The notes under the pieces are model-generated. The model was given only the letters and a program-made list of their open reading frames with translations, did no database searches and was not told the DNA's origin. A stretch of DNA of 64,000 nt from Parascedosporium putredinis (lineage: Eukaryota > Ascomycota > Sordariomycetes > Microascales > Microascaceae), in assembly GCA_949357655.1 (NCBI GenBank), contig CASHTG010000008.1:1082109-1146108 (forward strand). The letters run 5' to 3'. Below, in pieces: positions 49,101 to 60,100 of the stretch. The translations under genes were made by a program, and so were the position numbers. Position 1 is the stretch's first letter, and every line of letters starts with the position of its first letter.

Positions 49101-49401
49101 AACATCACTTAGTTCAGGGAGAGCAAAGGCGTTAGCGACCTTTTCGCCTACCCATCAAGCGTGGGCCACAACAAATGAATAGGGAGATAGGGTTACGGTT
49201 ATCTTACACGCGGCTAAATCTCTTCCCGCACTCGGCACATACAAATGGTTTTTCATTCGTATGGGATCGCATATGGCGCGCTAGATGCTCCTGCCGACTG
49301 AACACGACACTGCACTTGCTACATTGCATCGCGATTGAGGTTTCTGGGGATGAGCTGACGGCAGAGCCATCGCGACGAAGTTTCCCTGAGGCGCCAGACA
49401 T
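46115..49401 (-). CDS. Transcription factor with two C2H2 fingers plus Zn2Cys6 cluster
   Basis: ATG 49401. Finger 1 is MQCSKCSVVFSRQEHLARH; finger 2 starts as FVCAECGKRFSR and is completed across an intron (49108-49207) by DVLHRHAIAH. The zinc cluster CKECATSRVRC ... CKRCREKGLHC follows (about 49030-48950). A long Ser/Pro-rich linker leads to the middle-homology region, recognisable in pieces: YFRCFHPAFPFLYRDAQF (about 47965), RYRLVEACRTLGLL, and the tail WAIEDWFKARLAVIHAGALFWHVRRY to the stop at 46115. Several frame changes between 48600 and 47000 mix introns with probable run-length slips that I could not fully resolve. It lies between a GH31 gene and a porter that share a promoter 15-mer, so it is the likely local regulator. 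Architecture matches the gene at 26549-29245. Confidence 0.78.
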
Positions 49402-50791
49402 TAAATCTGCAGTTACGCCGTTACGCGGGTCTATTTGGGCGCACGTCGCTGTTTTACGCCCGCTTTTTTATGCTGAGGAATGAGGAGCGCGAATACTTAG
49501 AAGTGTACCTGAGGTAATAATAGTTGAATTTTAAAAGTTAACAATATCAATAATACCAAGTAAGCTCCATCATGTCACGTGTTTTGTAGCTTAGGAGACG
49601 ATATCCTCCCTGCAAGTGGATCCTGGGAACTTAGAACATGGACGTGAGAGGTCAGAAGAGGTAGTCAGCTTATTTTAGATATTATTAGACCTGGGGATGG
49701 ACCTGTGAACCTTCAGTTTCTGTGGGTTGTGCTACTAAACGCATAGGTATTTTCCAGATAGCGAACGTGACAAGATGCCCCTCTAATAAAACTAATATTA
49801 AAATTAGCCACTTATCTTACGTAGAACTTTCTCCCTGGCACATCCTCCATAAGACCTAGGGAGCCATCAGCGTTGAAATATGCGCGCGACACGCTACGGA
49901 ATCCGCGATTTATCCGACCCAATCCCCGCGGGGAAGGGCTGCTGTGAAGTCTTGTGAAACGATCCACCCCCAGAAAATCAATCCGCAACTGCTACTTGCG
50001 GAGCAACGGCAGCCCCGCCCCCGCTTTCCCCGCCATTTCAATCCGGCCAGCTAGAGTCAGGCGAGGAGTTGCGCCTGTCACAAGAATAGGGGATCGATGG
50101 CGTTCCGATTCTTGCTTATCCTTTAGCATTTGTCAATAACGTAGCTCCGAGCATCTAGATCACATAGAGACTAAAGACGGTTTAACAGACCCCCTCAACC
50201 TTCATCTTAAGAACAGCGTCGAGTTATAGTGGACAGCTACAATTCCACGTTCCTAGCAAATGGGTGTAGGTAATAGTGCTATGCCTTTGAAGAACATTAG
50301 GTATACAGCTATGATTTGTTTGGCTGATGTCCCTTCAACTAACAAACAAGGCAGAGCCGTCTATGGCGTTCATTGGCTATGAGGGGGCTGCGGAGTCCTC
50401 GCGACGCTGAGACCACTACAAGACCACGCTCCGGTGGGGGTGGGTCGAAACGAAGCAATCCGATGGGGTCCTCCTGTGGGGGTTCGGACCCAGCAGGTCC
50501 AGCTCACATATTCGCTGGCATGTTTTTGTTTAGCTAGCCCGATCCAAATCGCGATGGGTGAACGGAGAATCCTCTAGTCGGGCATGTCAAGGGAAAAAGG
50601 AAGGCTATCAACAGCGACCATCATATTATGGCAAGCCCATTTAAACCCCCACTAGTCCTCTTGGATTCCCTGAAGCAATTGTCTGTAGACTGATGCTTCT
50701 ATTCTATCTTCTTATCCACTTTTCGAAATTAGTTCATCTCAGGTTTAAAATCAATCTTTTTATCTCTTACTTTTTAGAAGGGAGCGCGACA
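49402..50791. other. Divergent intergenic region between regulator and sugar porter
   Basis: 1.4 kb with no supported coding frame. It contains the porter's upstream element at 50430-50444 and a degenerate copy (TCCTGTGGGGGTT) at about 50472-50484. Confidence 0.45.
50430..50444 (+). promoter_or_regulatory. TCCGGTGGGGGTGGG element upstream of the sugar porter
   Basis: Exact copy of the 15-mer at 45995-46009, here about 350 bp upstream of the porter ATG at 50792 and in the same orientation as that gene. Confidence 0.6.
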
Positions 50792-52410
50792 ATGGGACCT
50801 GCACTTAAGGAAGCCAAACTCGAGGTCGGCGAACATGAATACATGCCGGCAAGTTATCACTTTGACGCTAAGGAAATTGGGCTCGCCAGGCAGGCCGCCG
50901 AGGAAGAGCATAAACTCGGTCTCGTTGATGCTATTCGCCGATACCCTAAAGCTGCCCTATGGTCTATTCTTGTTTCGACTTCTATCATCATGGAGGGATA
51001 TGATATTGTTCTTATTCAATCCTTCTTTGCGCAACCTTCCTTCCGCCAGAAGTACGGACAATATATCGAAAGTACAGGTTCTTTTCAGATCACAGCATCA
51101 TGGCAAAACGGACTCACCAACGCTGTGAGCGTGGGCACAATCATCGGGGCCTTTGCCAATGGCTATTTTACCCATCATTTTGGATATCGCAAGGTTCTCC
51201 TAGCATCCCTCATAGCTATCTGCGCCTTCATTTTCATCTCGTTCTTCTCTCCTAGCCTCCCAGTGCTTCTGGTTGGCCAGTTCTTATGCGGCATACCGTG
51301 GGGAGTGTTCGCCACCATGGCGCCGGCCTACGCCTCCGAGGTCTGCCCGATGGCTCTCCGGGGGTATCTCGCTATCTACGTCAATCTCTGCTGGGCTCTC
51401 GGCCAGCTAGTATCAGCCGGGGTCCAATCCGGATTTTCCGGCATCGATGGGCAGTGGTCGTATCGTATCCCTTTCGCTATTCAGTGGGCTTGGCCGCTTC
51501 CGCTCTTCATCGTCCTATGGTTCGCTCCTGAGTCTCCGTGGCACTACGTCAGGGCCGGAGACTACGAGCAAGCTGAAGAGGCAGTCATTCGATTAGGATC
51601 TATGACGCAGCGATCTGATGCATCCCAGACTGTTGCGATGATGAGATATACTAATAAGCTAGAGAGCGAGATAGACGAAGGGACTTCCTACATCGATTGT
51701 TTCCGTGGCATCGACCGGCGCCGGACCGAGATCGCTTGCCTCGCATTTGCGGCGCAACCATTTTGCGGATCTGCTATGGGCGGCACACCGACTTATTTTT
51801 CGTCCAGGCTGGTCTCCCCTCATCCATCTCATTCCGAATGTCTGTTGGCGGGTTAGGCATCGCTTCTGTGGGCACGGTGGCGAGCTGGTTCCTCCTACAT
51901 CGCCTCGGCCGCCGCACCATCTACCTTTGGGGGCTAGGGCTCTTGACCATGATCCTCCTAACGGTTGGCTTCATCAGTATAGGCGCTCCTAATTCCGAAT
52001 CAGGGAACTACGCACAAGCCGGGATGATGCTAGTCTGGCTGGGTATCTACTACCTCACAGTCGGCCCCATCTGCTATGCAATCATCTCTGAGGTTTCTTC
52101 GACCCGTCTGCGAAGTAAGAGTGTCTGTCTTAGCCGTATTACGTACTATATCGCTCAGATTATCTGCAACATCATCAACCCGTATATGCTAAACCCTACG
52201 GCTGGAGACTGGAAAGGCAAGACCGGTTTCTTCTGGGGGTTGTGCCGCCGCATTTTTATTTGGACATATTTTAGGTTGCCCGAGACTAAAGATCGGACTT
52301 TTGCAGAGCTAGATTTACTTTTCTTACGCCGCGTCAAGGCAAAAGATTTCAAGTCAGCAGATATGGATGTTTTCGTTAGCTCTGAGAACCAGCTAGGTAA
52401 AGTTAGTTAA
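50792..52410 (+). CDS. MFS alpha-glucoside / maltose-type sugar porter
   Basis: Twelve-helix sugar:proton symporter, about 540 residues. ATG 50792 (the frame is open further upstream, but that sequence is hydrophobic and precedes an acceptor-like TTTTTAGAAG). The N-terminal tail MGPALKEAKLEVGEHEY is followed by MEGYDIVLIQSFFAQP in helix 1, typical of fungal maltose permeases (MalP/Mal11 group). GYRK follows helix 2, APESPWHYVRAG follows helix 6, GRRT follows helix 8, and RLPETKDRTFAELDLLF closes it. The T5 run at 51796-51800 is one base short, breaking the frame inside helix 7. It probably imports an alpha-linked disaccharide or xyloglucan fragment used by the GH31 enzyme (inference from neighbours and the shared promoter element). 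Confidence 0.85.
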
Positions 52411-53031
52411 ATGGATATCACTATAGGCTTAAAAGTCTTCGACTTCCTCGAAAAGGAATGCCCTCTCTTTGATAATAATTCCCTCTTTAACATATAGATA
52501 TGTAGAAGACTTAAGCTCAATATATAGTTATTATCCTCGTTTACAGATTTTTCTATTAAACTCAAAGTAGAATAACTCTATCTTAACATCATAGCCCTCC
52601 TCTAAGATAGCTCTAGAATATTTATAGAGGCGGTAAATACTAGAGAACCTACGCTACGAGTATATGAACCAGACCTGACCTAGTACTATCTAACGCCTTA
52701 TAATTTACGTTTATCTAGCGATGGTAGGATCAACTTTGAAAAGTCTAAGAATAAGAGAGTTTGCTAGAATCTACGATGACTATTATTATATATTAGAGTG
52801 GAAATATCTAGACACCTAGAAGTAACTTATCAAAGACCGAGGTAGTTAGCAGATGATAAAATAAGCCTCCGTCTAAACCTTAGTCATCATAGTATCATAA
52901 CTGCGGTATTTAAAGAGACCAATTCCCACCTCTTAATTTCTAATAAGTAGAAGGTTCTTAACAGTTAACATCATCATTATAATAGCGCTAGAAACTAGCT
53001 ATCAACGCACTTAAAGGGTCTCTAATTTATC
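52411..53031. other. AT-rich intergenic block
   Basis: About 620 bp of strongly AT-rich, TA-step-rich sequence with no coding frame. It looks like a repeat-induced-point-mutated relic. Confidence 0.4.
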
Positions 53032-54035
53032 ATGATGTCTACTGGAAAGAAGGCCCCATTTGGTAAGTATCGTTCTTTCTATCGATATATTTACGTGGGC
53101 ATATATCAAAGTACTTATATGAATTTTAAGTAACACTTGACGTGTTTACTACTAAAAGGTGAATTATTTATCTGTTCTTAGAACACCTTCTATCTAACAC
53201 TTTCAGGTTCTGATTAGCCTTTCGTTATAGATTTAGAGGCAACCAAGTCGCAATCGTCAAGCTTGAAGACCCGTTACCAGATATCTCTATGCAGATGATA
53301 GCCCGGGAATTTAACTTATCCGAAACTGTATTCTTACGCCAAGAGAATGATGGAGCATTGAAAATCAACATTTTTACACCGGTTAACGAGATGGACTTTG
53401 CTGGGCATCCTGTTATTGGCGTTGGTCATGCCTTATTTCAACGACTTGTCCCTGGTATTGTTTTGATACCGGCCGCGGTGTCAGAAATCACGGTCTTAAC
53501 TAAAGCAGGCCCTGTCGCATTACATCGTGACCTCAAGAAAGGCACTGTCCGAGCGGAGATACCACACAATGTCCATATTCATGCGACATTGACAACTAAG
53601 CAACAGCTGCTTATTACCCAGCCGGGTTTACAAGATAGAGCGTTAGAAATGAAGGAAAGCTACCCTACAATCTCTATCGTTAAAGGTGTGACCTACTCGC
53701 TAGTAGACTTCACAAACCAAGACAGCATGTTTGCAGCGATCACCGCAGGACCCAGCCAGATACTCGAACTCGACGAAGGCTGGGCACCTTCTTTCACTGG
53801 AATGATGTATTATCGTGCATCAGAGCCATTTGTCGAGAATGAAACGAGGATCCAGAAACTTCGAGTTCGAATGATTGCAATAAACCTTGAGGATCCTGCT
53901 TGTGGAAGTGGCTCATGTGCCCTTGGCGCTTTTCTTGCGCTGCAGCACGGAAAGCCTTCTGGTATATATCGGTTCGACATTGATCAGGAAGCGAAATCCA
54001 GCGCGACAGTACTATCACTGTTGAAGTTATATTGA
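53032..54035 (+). CDS. PhzF-family protein (phenazine biosynthesis-like, epimerase fold)
   Basis: A short first exon from ATG 53032 (MMSTGKKAPF) is joined by an intron with GTAAGT at about 53063 and CTTTCAG at about 53207. The body has FRGNQVAIVKLEDP, the glutamate-containing EFNLSETVFL (catalytic Glu region), FTPVNEMDFAGHPVIGVGHAL and, near the end, LEDPACGSGSCALGAFLA, all marks of the PhzF fold. About 290 residues, normal. Between the intron and FRGNQ the reading is not clean: an in-frame stop remains unless a base is missing or a second short intron lies at about 53208-53230. PhzF enzymes isomerise or epimerise small acids; fungal members have no settled substrate. It sits alone between AT-rich blocks. 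Confidence 0.75.
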
Positions 54036-55305
54036 ATGGGGTTGGCGACTGTATATCAACTATATCTCTTGCCGGTCCAGCGGCGGCTCCAGTTCTAGAA
54101 GGTACACTATTCCTTCCTGAATAGACTAAGGTAGAGAATATGCTATTAGATATAAACTATCTTTATAATATATATTCTACGTATTATCGATCTAATTACG
54201 CAATAATTAGACCTAACTAAGTATATAATAAGTACCCTTAGTCTCATAGATCACCTATTCCCGCTATGCTACCCTAAGCTCCCGGGCCACGAGCGGGGCG
54301 GACGAGGTACTATCTACGCTTCGATTTCTTTCTAAAATCTAATAAGAAGGTAAATTCTAGGGCTTATTGTCTCTGAATATAGATATGAATCTAATTACTC
54401 TTAAAGCGATATGCCCGACGGACCCTTATCAACAATATAACCGCTATTATCAGGGTAGTTAGCAAGTACTGCCGCTCACTGAAGCGAAAATATGTTTCCT
54501 ATATAGTTATAAAAGTGTTGAAGAATGATGGAAGGATTCCTATGGAAATGGAAGTCCGTCACGGAAACAGATATCCATTATGGAAATAGGTATCCGATAC
54601 GAATACCGGTTTCCAGTGGATCGACATGGTGGATATCGACTCCCGATCCGGAAGATTGTATCCGACGGTTCTAGAATTGGCAACTATCAAAGACCGTAGA
54701 TTCCTCCATAGAACGGCTCCAAAGAATGGAAGCAAGCAGTGAATACGAACACATTTTACTCTCTATTTAATAAAAAGAACTGGCCTGGAAATAGACTCTA
54801 AAGGTTTCTCCTCTGAGAAGGGGCGTATGGACATATAATATAACTACTAGGCTTAAGCGCTTATACTAGCAACGATAATAGCTGGAGCGGGGATAGTAGT
54901 GACGAATGATGAAGATTATGAAAGCGAGTATCGATAACGTTACTTATAGCCACTACCTTAGTACTTTGCGCGCCCTTTGATCTAAATTAGACGAAGTTAT
55001 AGCCCTCCTACGCATGCTATCCTTTGAAAAATCATTAGCTCGGTTATTATATAGACTGCTACTACCGCTATTACTATTATCATCGCGATAGTATATTCTA
55101 ATGTTATTAGCTTCTAACGATTATCAGATCTAGTTATTCAATATTTATAGAGCACTATATCGACTCTATACTATGCTGTTTAAGTTCGATATATACTATA
55201 AGTATATCGTGATATATATACATCAGATAGAACCTATTTTTACTTCCTTAGAGCACTACTAGAAAAACACTAGAAACGACTAGTAAGGAAATAACTAGAA
55301 GGCTG
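54036..55305. other. AT-rich intergenic block with short degenerate repeats
   Basis: 1.27 kb without a gene. At about 54537-54625 a unit resembling GGAAAnnnnTATCCnnTA repeats imperfectly three to four times. The rest is TA-rich, like the block at 52411-53031, and is probably mutated repeat DNA. Confidence 0.4.
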
Positions 55306-56174
55306 CTACTTGATCCGGCGCCCGAGCCCTCGCGATCTGGGGGAGTCATAAACGTCGCAGCGTTTACTAACATCATCAGGCCACTTTATATCTGAACCGC
55401 ACCCTATAGAAGCCAGCATTGCCTGACTAACCATCTCCTCGAGATCAGGATGTACTGTAGTACACTTGTCCGGCCTAGGGCGAAGGTTTTCATCATCAAA
55501 GTACATGCAACCGCCAGGAGAACTGGGACCAGCTATTCGTAATGTATTGGGGACACCGTCGATAAAGGTGCTTTCGGGGTTTAAGCAGGGGTCGTCCCCG
55601 CCCATATTTATGTTCAGAGAAACATTACTTGACACAGAGAAAGGGACAAAGCCGCGAATACGCGGAGACTTTCCGTCATGGTAAGGAGGGGATGTTGACG
55701 GGTCCTCGGCGAGGCTACTATCGCCCTCGGTGCAATTCGTCAAAAGTAGAATTCGTACCTGATGAAGAAGTTTGTGCCAGTAAATTGGGATATCCGATTT
55801 GTTCGGCTGATATAGTAGTAAGGGTCCTCTCCATCAGGAGCTTCACCAGTTGTGTAACTTTGGTCGCGTGGCTTTCCAGGGAGGTTCTCGAACCTCCCGC
55901 TGTCGCCGTCCGGGGTGCCCTTGATCCCGCTACGGAACTGATCAATATCATAGAGCTCCCAGAACAGTACTAGATTATATGGCCAGACAGTTTTATATCC
56001 GCGGATGGCAAAGACGATTGGAAAAGGCCATGTTCGCAGATGGGTTTCGTTGGCGCGTGGGTACACGAGGTCGATCTGGAGAGTGGTTGGCAGCAAGTCC
56101 GACCTATCGGAACATCGACCAAGACGGAATGTAAGCGTAAGAGAAATTAAAAATATAGTAAGAAGGGAAGGCAT
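55306..56174 (-). CDS. Secreted protein resembling the fungal DUF7136 family
   Basis: The ATG at 56174 opens a signal peptide (MPSLLTIFLISLTLTF) followed by LQIDLVYPRANETH and WPFPIVFAIRGYKTVWPYNL, the opening of the small secreted family I know as DUF7136. An intron with GTAC donor at about 55756 joins a second exon that has FVPFSVSSNVSLNINMGGDDPCL, CMYFDDENLRP and a Cys-spaced tail (CTTV, IGCGSDIKWP, KRCDVYDSPR). The exact acceptor is unresolved. No catalytic motif is visible. Extracellular, about 260 residues. It is divergently transcribed from the chitinase, about 970 bp apart. Confidence 0.6.
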
Positions 56175-57143
56175 GACAGCGGGCTCTTTTTGGGTTTTCG
56201 CGGAGAAGGGTGAGAAGAGAGCCGTGCTGGTTGGTAGTGATCGAGCTACCGTGATGGCGTAGGAATGCGCGGGGGCCACGAGCTTCTTTTATGGGTTTGT
56301 TCATGTTGTTGCATGCACGTGAAGACAAATAGGGATGTTCGCGGGCGATATATTACACAGCTGTTGGTTCCACTGCTGATAGATCTATGACTATTCATTT
56401 TCCCGCTAAGCGAAGGCTTCAACGTATTTAGCCTAGAGCGGAAGGACGAATCCGTCGCCTGTTAGCTTGCGCAAGATTAATAGATAAGATAAATAGTTCT
56501 TTCGTAGCATTATACAGGACAACCCGTGGATCCCAACTAATCAAATTTAGGCTCCTAATATAGAGCGTCTTCCAACTCATATACGAAATCCAAACATAGC
56601 TAATACAATTAATTTAACCTCAACCAACAGAGCGGCTCAGGATGACAAACCCGGCTGAAATGTCGGCCTGATCTCGGCTGCCTTCCTGCCGTTCGATTAG
56701 GGAGAATTAAAATTATAGGCGAGGCTTAGATAAATGGTAAATCTCTAGGACTGTGAGAAAGACGCTCCTGCGCCACTAATAACCACTAACTATGACCACC
56801 AACATCAAATTACCAATATCGAATCACCAACATCGAATCACCAACATCAAATCACCAACATCGAATCACCAACATCGAATCACCAACACTATGTCACTTC
56901 AATATCGTGCTGCGGTGCCCTTCTTCAATACTTGGTCGGCGAAATGGAAACTTCGGGATACCGCCGGTCTATAAGTACGTCTCAAGATAGCGTTGATGAG
57001 AGATCTATATATCAGCCAGGCACTCAAATCTACAATACTAGATCAGATCTCCCATCGCTCAACTTCTATTTTTATTATTATAGTTCTATCAGCGAGGCCT
57101 CTCTAACCATCTCTTCAGACCCGCACTCTACTCCGGGCTAAAT
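56175..57143. other. Divergent intergenic region upstream of the chitinase
   Basis: Between the secreted protein and the chitinase. It contains the 14-bp minisatellite below; no supported gene. Confidence 0.45.
56797..56888 (+). repeat. 14-bp minisatellite, about 6.5 copies
   Basis: The unit CACCAACATCGAAT (variants CACCAACATCAAAT, TACCAATATCGAAT) repeats six times in tandem with a partial seventh copy. It lies about 255 bp before the chitinase ATG. It reads as an open frame only because the unit contains no stop codon; it is not a gene. Confidence 0.85.
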
Positions 57144-60100
57144 ATGAACAATATCATATCCCAAAGCTGCTACATTGCAGGCTTGCTCCAGATTCTTATG
57201 CTTACTGCCTCTGCCCGAAGGCTTGTTCCCTTCCAGCTAAACGACATCCCCGCCTGTCAAATTGCCCTACTGCTATCGAGGATACAGGGTCCACAAGGTC
57301 TAACTGGACGGTTATACATAGGGTGGAATCCTTGCTCCCCTGTGCTAGTCCCAAGCTTCTCGATTTCCCTCTATACAATCCCATCTTAGACCATCGGATA
57401 GATGTCTATATCCGGGCGGTAACGTCAACTGAAGGCGCGGCGGCGAACCTTAACGACACCATCGCCGCACCTCCCGAGAGTAGTTTCTGGGCGGCAGATA
57501 CAGGCGTCAACTTCCAGTTTAGTCAGGAGCCAGCCGACGCCGCAGTCGATAGCCTCTCCGGCCAAGTGTACACCGCAGCTTCCGAGCTCAAGTCCTATCT
57601 GGCTCATGCTCCCGCCGGAAACGTCACCACTCTATATGCCCATTATGGAAGGTCTGTGGTGGGCATATACGTCGGGGCCAGGGTGTATACACCCTTGGCT
57701 GCTATCGCCGCCGTTGGTGCGTTTGCGAACCACGTTCGGGAACACGGCATTGGCAAGTCCCTCGCGATGCAGTACTGCGGGGAAGGAATCCTAGGCGGAA
57801 CTGTTGTGGGAGTATTCGCCAGCACGGCTGGTGGGGTGGCCGCGCTTGGAGCCGCTCAGCAGGCTCTTGTTTCTTGGGATAAAGGACAGTGCGTGACGGG
57901 GCTCGAAATTGCGGGAACGGTCAACTCTGTGCTGTGGGTCCATCCTCCTATCGTCGGCAATGCATCTGCTCCGGATAAGCCCTTTCGTCAGGGGTCTAAA
58001 TTCTTAACGCTGGACAGGAGGACTACTAGCTCGCCCAGTCCTCGCCGCGGCTCAGCCACATTGACTCCTCTTGCAAATAGAGACAATGCATTATGTGAAG
58101 AGACGCTTGCTGAGCCCAATGACTCGTGCTACTCTCTCTCACAGCGATGCGGCCTCTCCAGCCTAGACGAATTTAAGTCGTATAATGAACACATCGACTG
58201 CGAAGCTATCGTTGTCGAAGGACAATCTGTGTGCTGTACCGCAGGCACCCGGCGAAGTAGAAAGAAGACCCCCAGGCCGATGGTACTTGCGCAACCTATG
58301 TTGTCGTTGATGGAGATAACTGCAGCAAGGTTGGCATTCGGCATGACGCCACGCCCGAAGACCTGGAGAAATGGAACGACGGGACGACTTGGGGCTGGAA
58401 AGGCTGCAACCTATTCCCGGACACGGTAATTTGCGTCAGCCCCGGCGATCCGCCCCTGCCGCTAGTGGACGAGAGACAGGTATGCGGTCCGCGAGCCGGG
58501 AAGGGGATTGGGAGCGTGCCAAAAGGGGCGAACCTAGCCGAATTAAATCCCTGTCCTTTGAATGCGTGAGTTTTGTCAGACTATCTTAACGCCAATCCCA
58601 ACATCTCTTACCTTTTCTAACCGCGCATTTCATCTATAGATGCTGCTCCGAGTACGGGTAAGTGGATATTATATAATATATTCTGCGAAAAGGGAGTAGG
58701 GAGTATATACTAACACTTAGCAGATTCTGCGGGGTAACCGAAGAGTTTTGCCAGGTTCAAAATACTGGGAGAAACCCGGGTACCGGAGGATGTATCTCAA
58801 ACTGCGGAATGACCATCACTAATAATGACGAGCCCCCGCAACAATTTATCAAGATCGGCTACTTGTATGTTTGCCTATCTCCTCTTCTACATAAAATTCC
58901 ATTGTCCTTTATAGCTATAGTAACTAATTATACGCTTGCACGCCCGCTTCATCCTATCTAAACAGCGAAGGTTGGAACCAAGAAAGAAAATGCCTCCGTA
59001 TGAGCGTAGAGGAAGCCGCCCGTTCAGGCACCTATACTCATCTACATTTTGCGTTTGCGCGGCTCACTCCTGAGTTCAAAGTTGATGTAAGCTTCATACA
59101 GGACCAGTTCGACAGGTTCAAGAGCCTCTCTGGAATCAAGCGTGTTGTCTCGTTTGGCGGATGGGTCGACTCGACTGCACCTGATCGCTTCAAAACTTGG
59201 CGCAATGCAGCCTTGCCCGAGAACGTGGACAAAGTGGCAAATACTCTAGTGGCTTTTGCGATGGAGAATAGGCTCGATGGCCTAGATATTGACTGGGAGT
59301 ATCCTGCGGCGCCTGATATCCCGGACATTGACCCTGCTGATCCCGACGAGGGCAGGTCTTACCTAGAGCTTTTAAAGACGGTGAGGAGTCGTCTCCCTCA
59401 ACATATTTCTCTTTCCATCGCATCGCCTGCATCTTACTGGTATTTGAAGGGGCTTCCTATCGCCGAGATTGCTAGGGTTGTAGATTATGTTGTTTACATG
59501 ACATGTAGGCCGCTTTGATGTCCCTAAACATCCCGATAATCACCTAGTACGTTGGAGCTAATTCGTCAATGCGCAGATGATTTTCATGGACAGTGGGACC
59601 ACGGAAAAATGTTTTCCATCGATGGATGCTCCACTGGGGACTGTTTACGATCGCATATCAACATGACGGAGACGATGGGTGCCCTCACTCTCATCACGAA
59701 AGCCGGCGTCCCCTCTAACAAGATTATCGTCGGCGTGGCAAGCTACGGTCGGGCGTTCAAAATGGCAGAGCCGGGCTGCACGGGCCCGATGTGCGCATTC
59801 ACAGGGCCGAATAGCGGGGCTAGGGGTGGACTCTGTACCGGCGAGCCTGGCTACCTAGCGGACGGGGAAATTGAGAGGATCCTTAAAGACCCAAAGCGGA
59901 ACGCTAGGGCGTGGATTGACAAAGAATCAATGTCCAACATCATGGTATACGATGATACCGAGTGGGTAGCGTATATGGACGACGCCAACAAGAATTCGCG
60001 AGCGATGCTGTACGAGCACTACAACTTTGGAGGTACCACCGACTGGGCTATAGACCTTCAGACCTTCAGCGACAGTGAGTTTGTGACTGATACCTCATTC

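Noticed and set aside
56792..56974. 60-codon frame of Asn/His/Ile repeats
   Set aside because: Product of the 14-bp minisatellite, with no support beyond the absence of stops.
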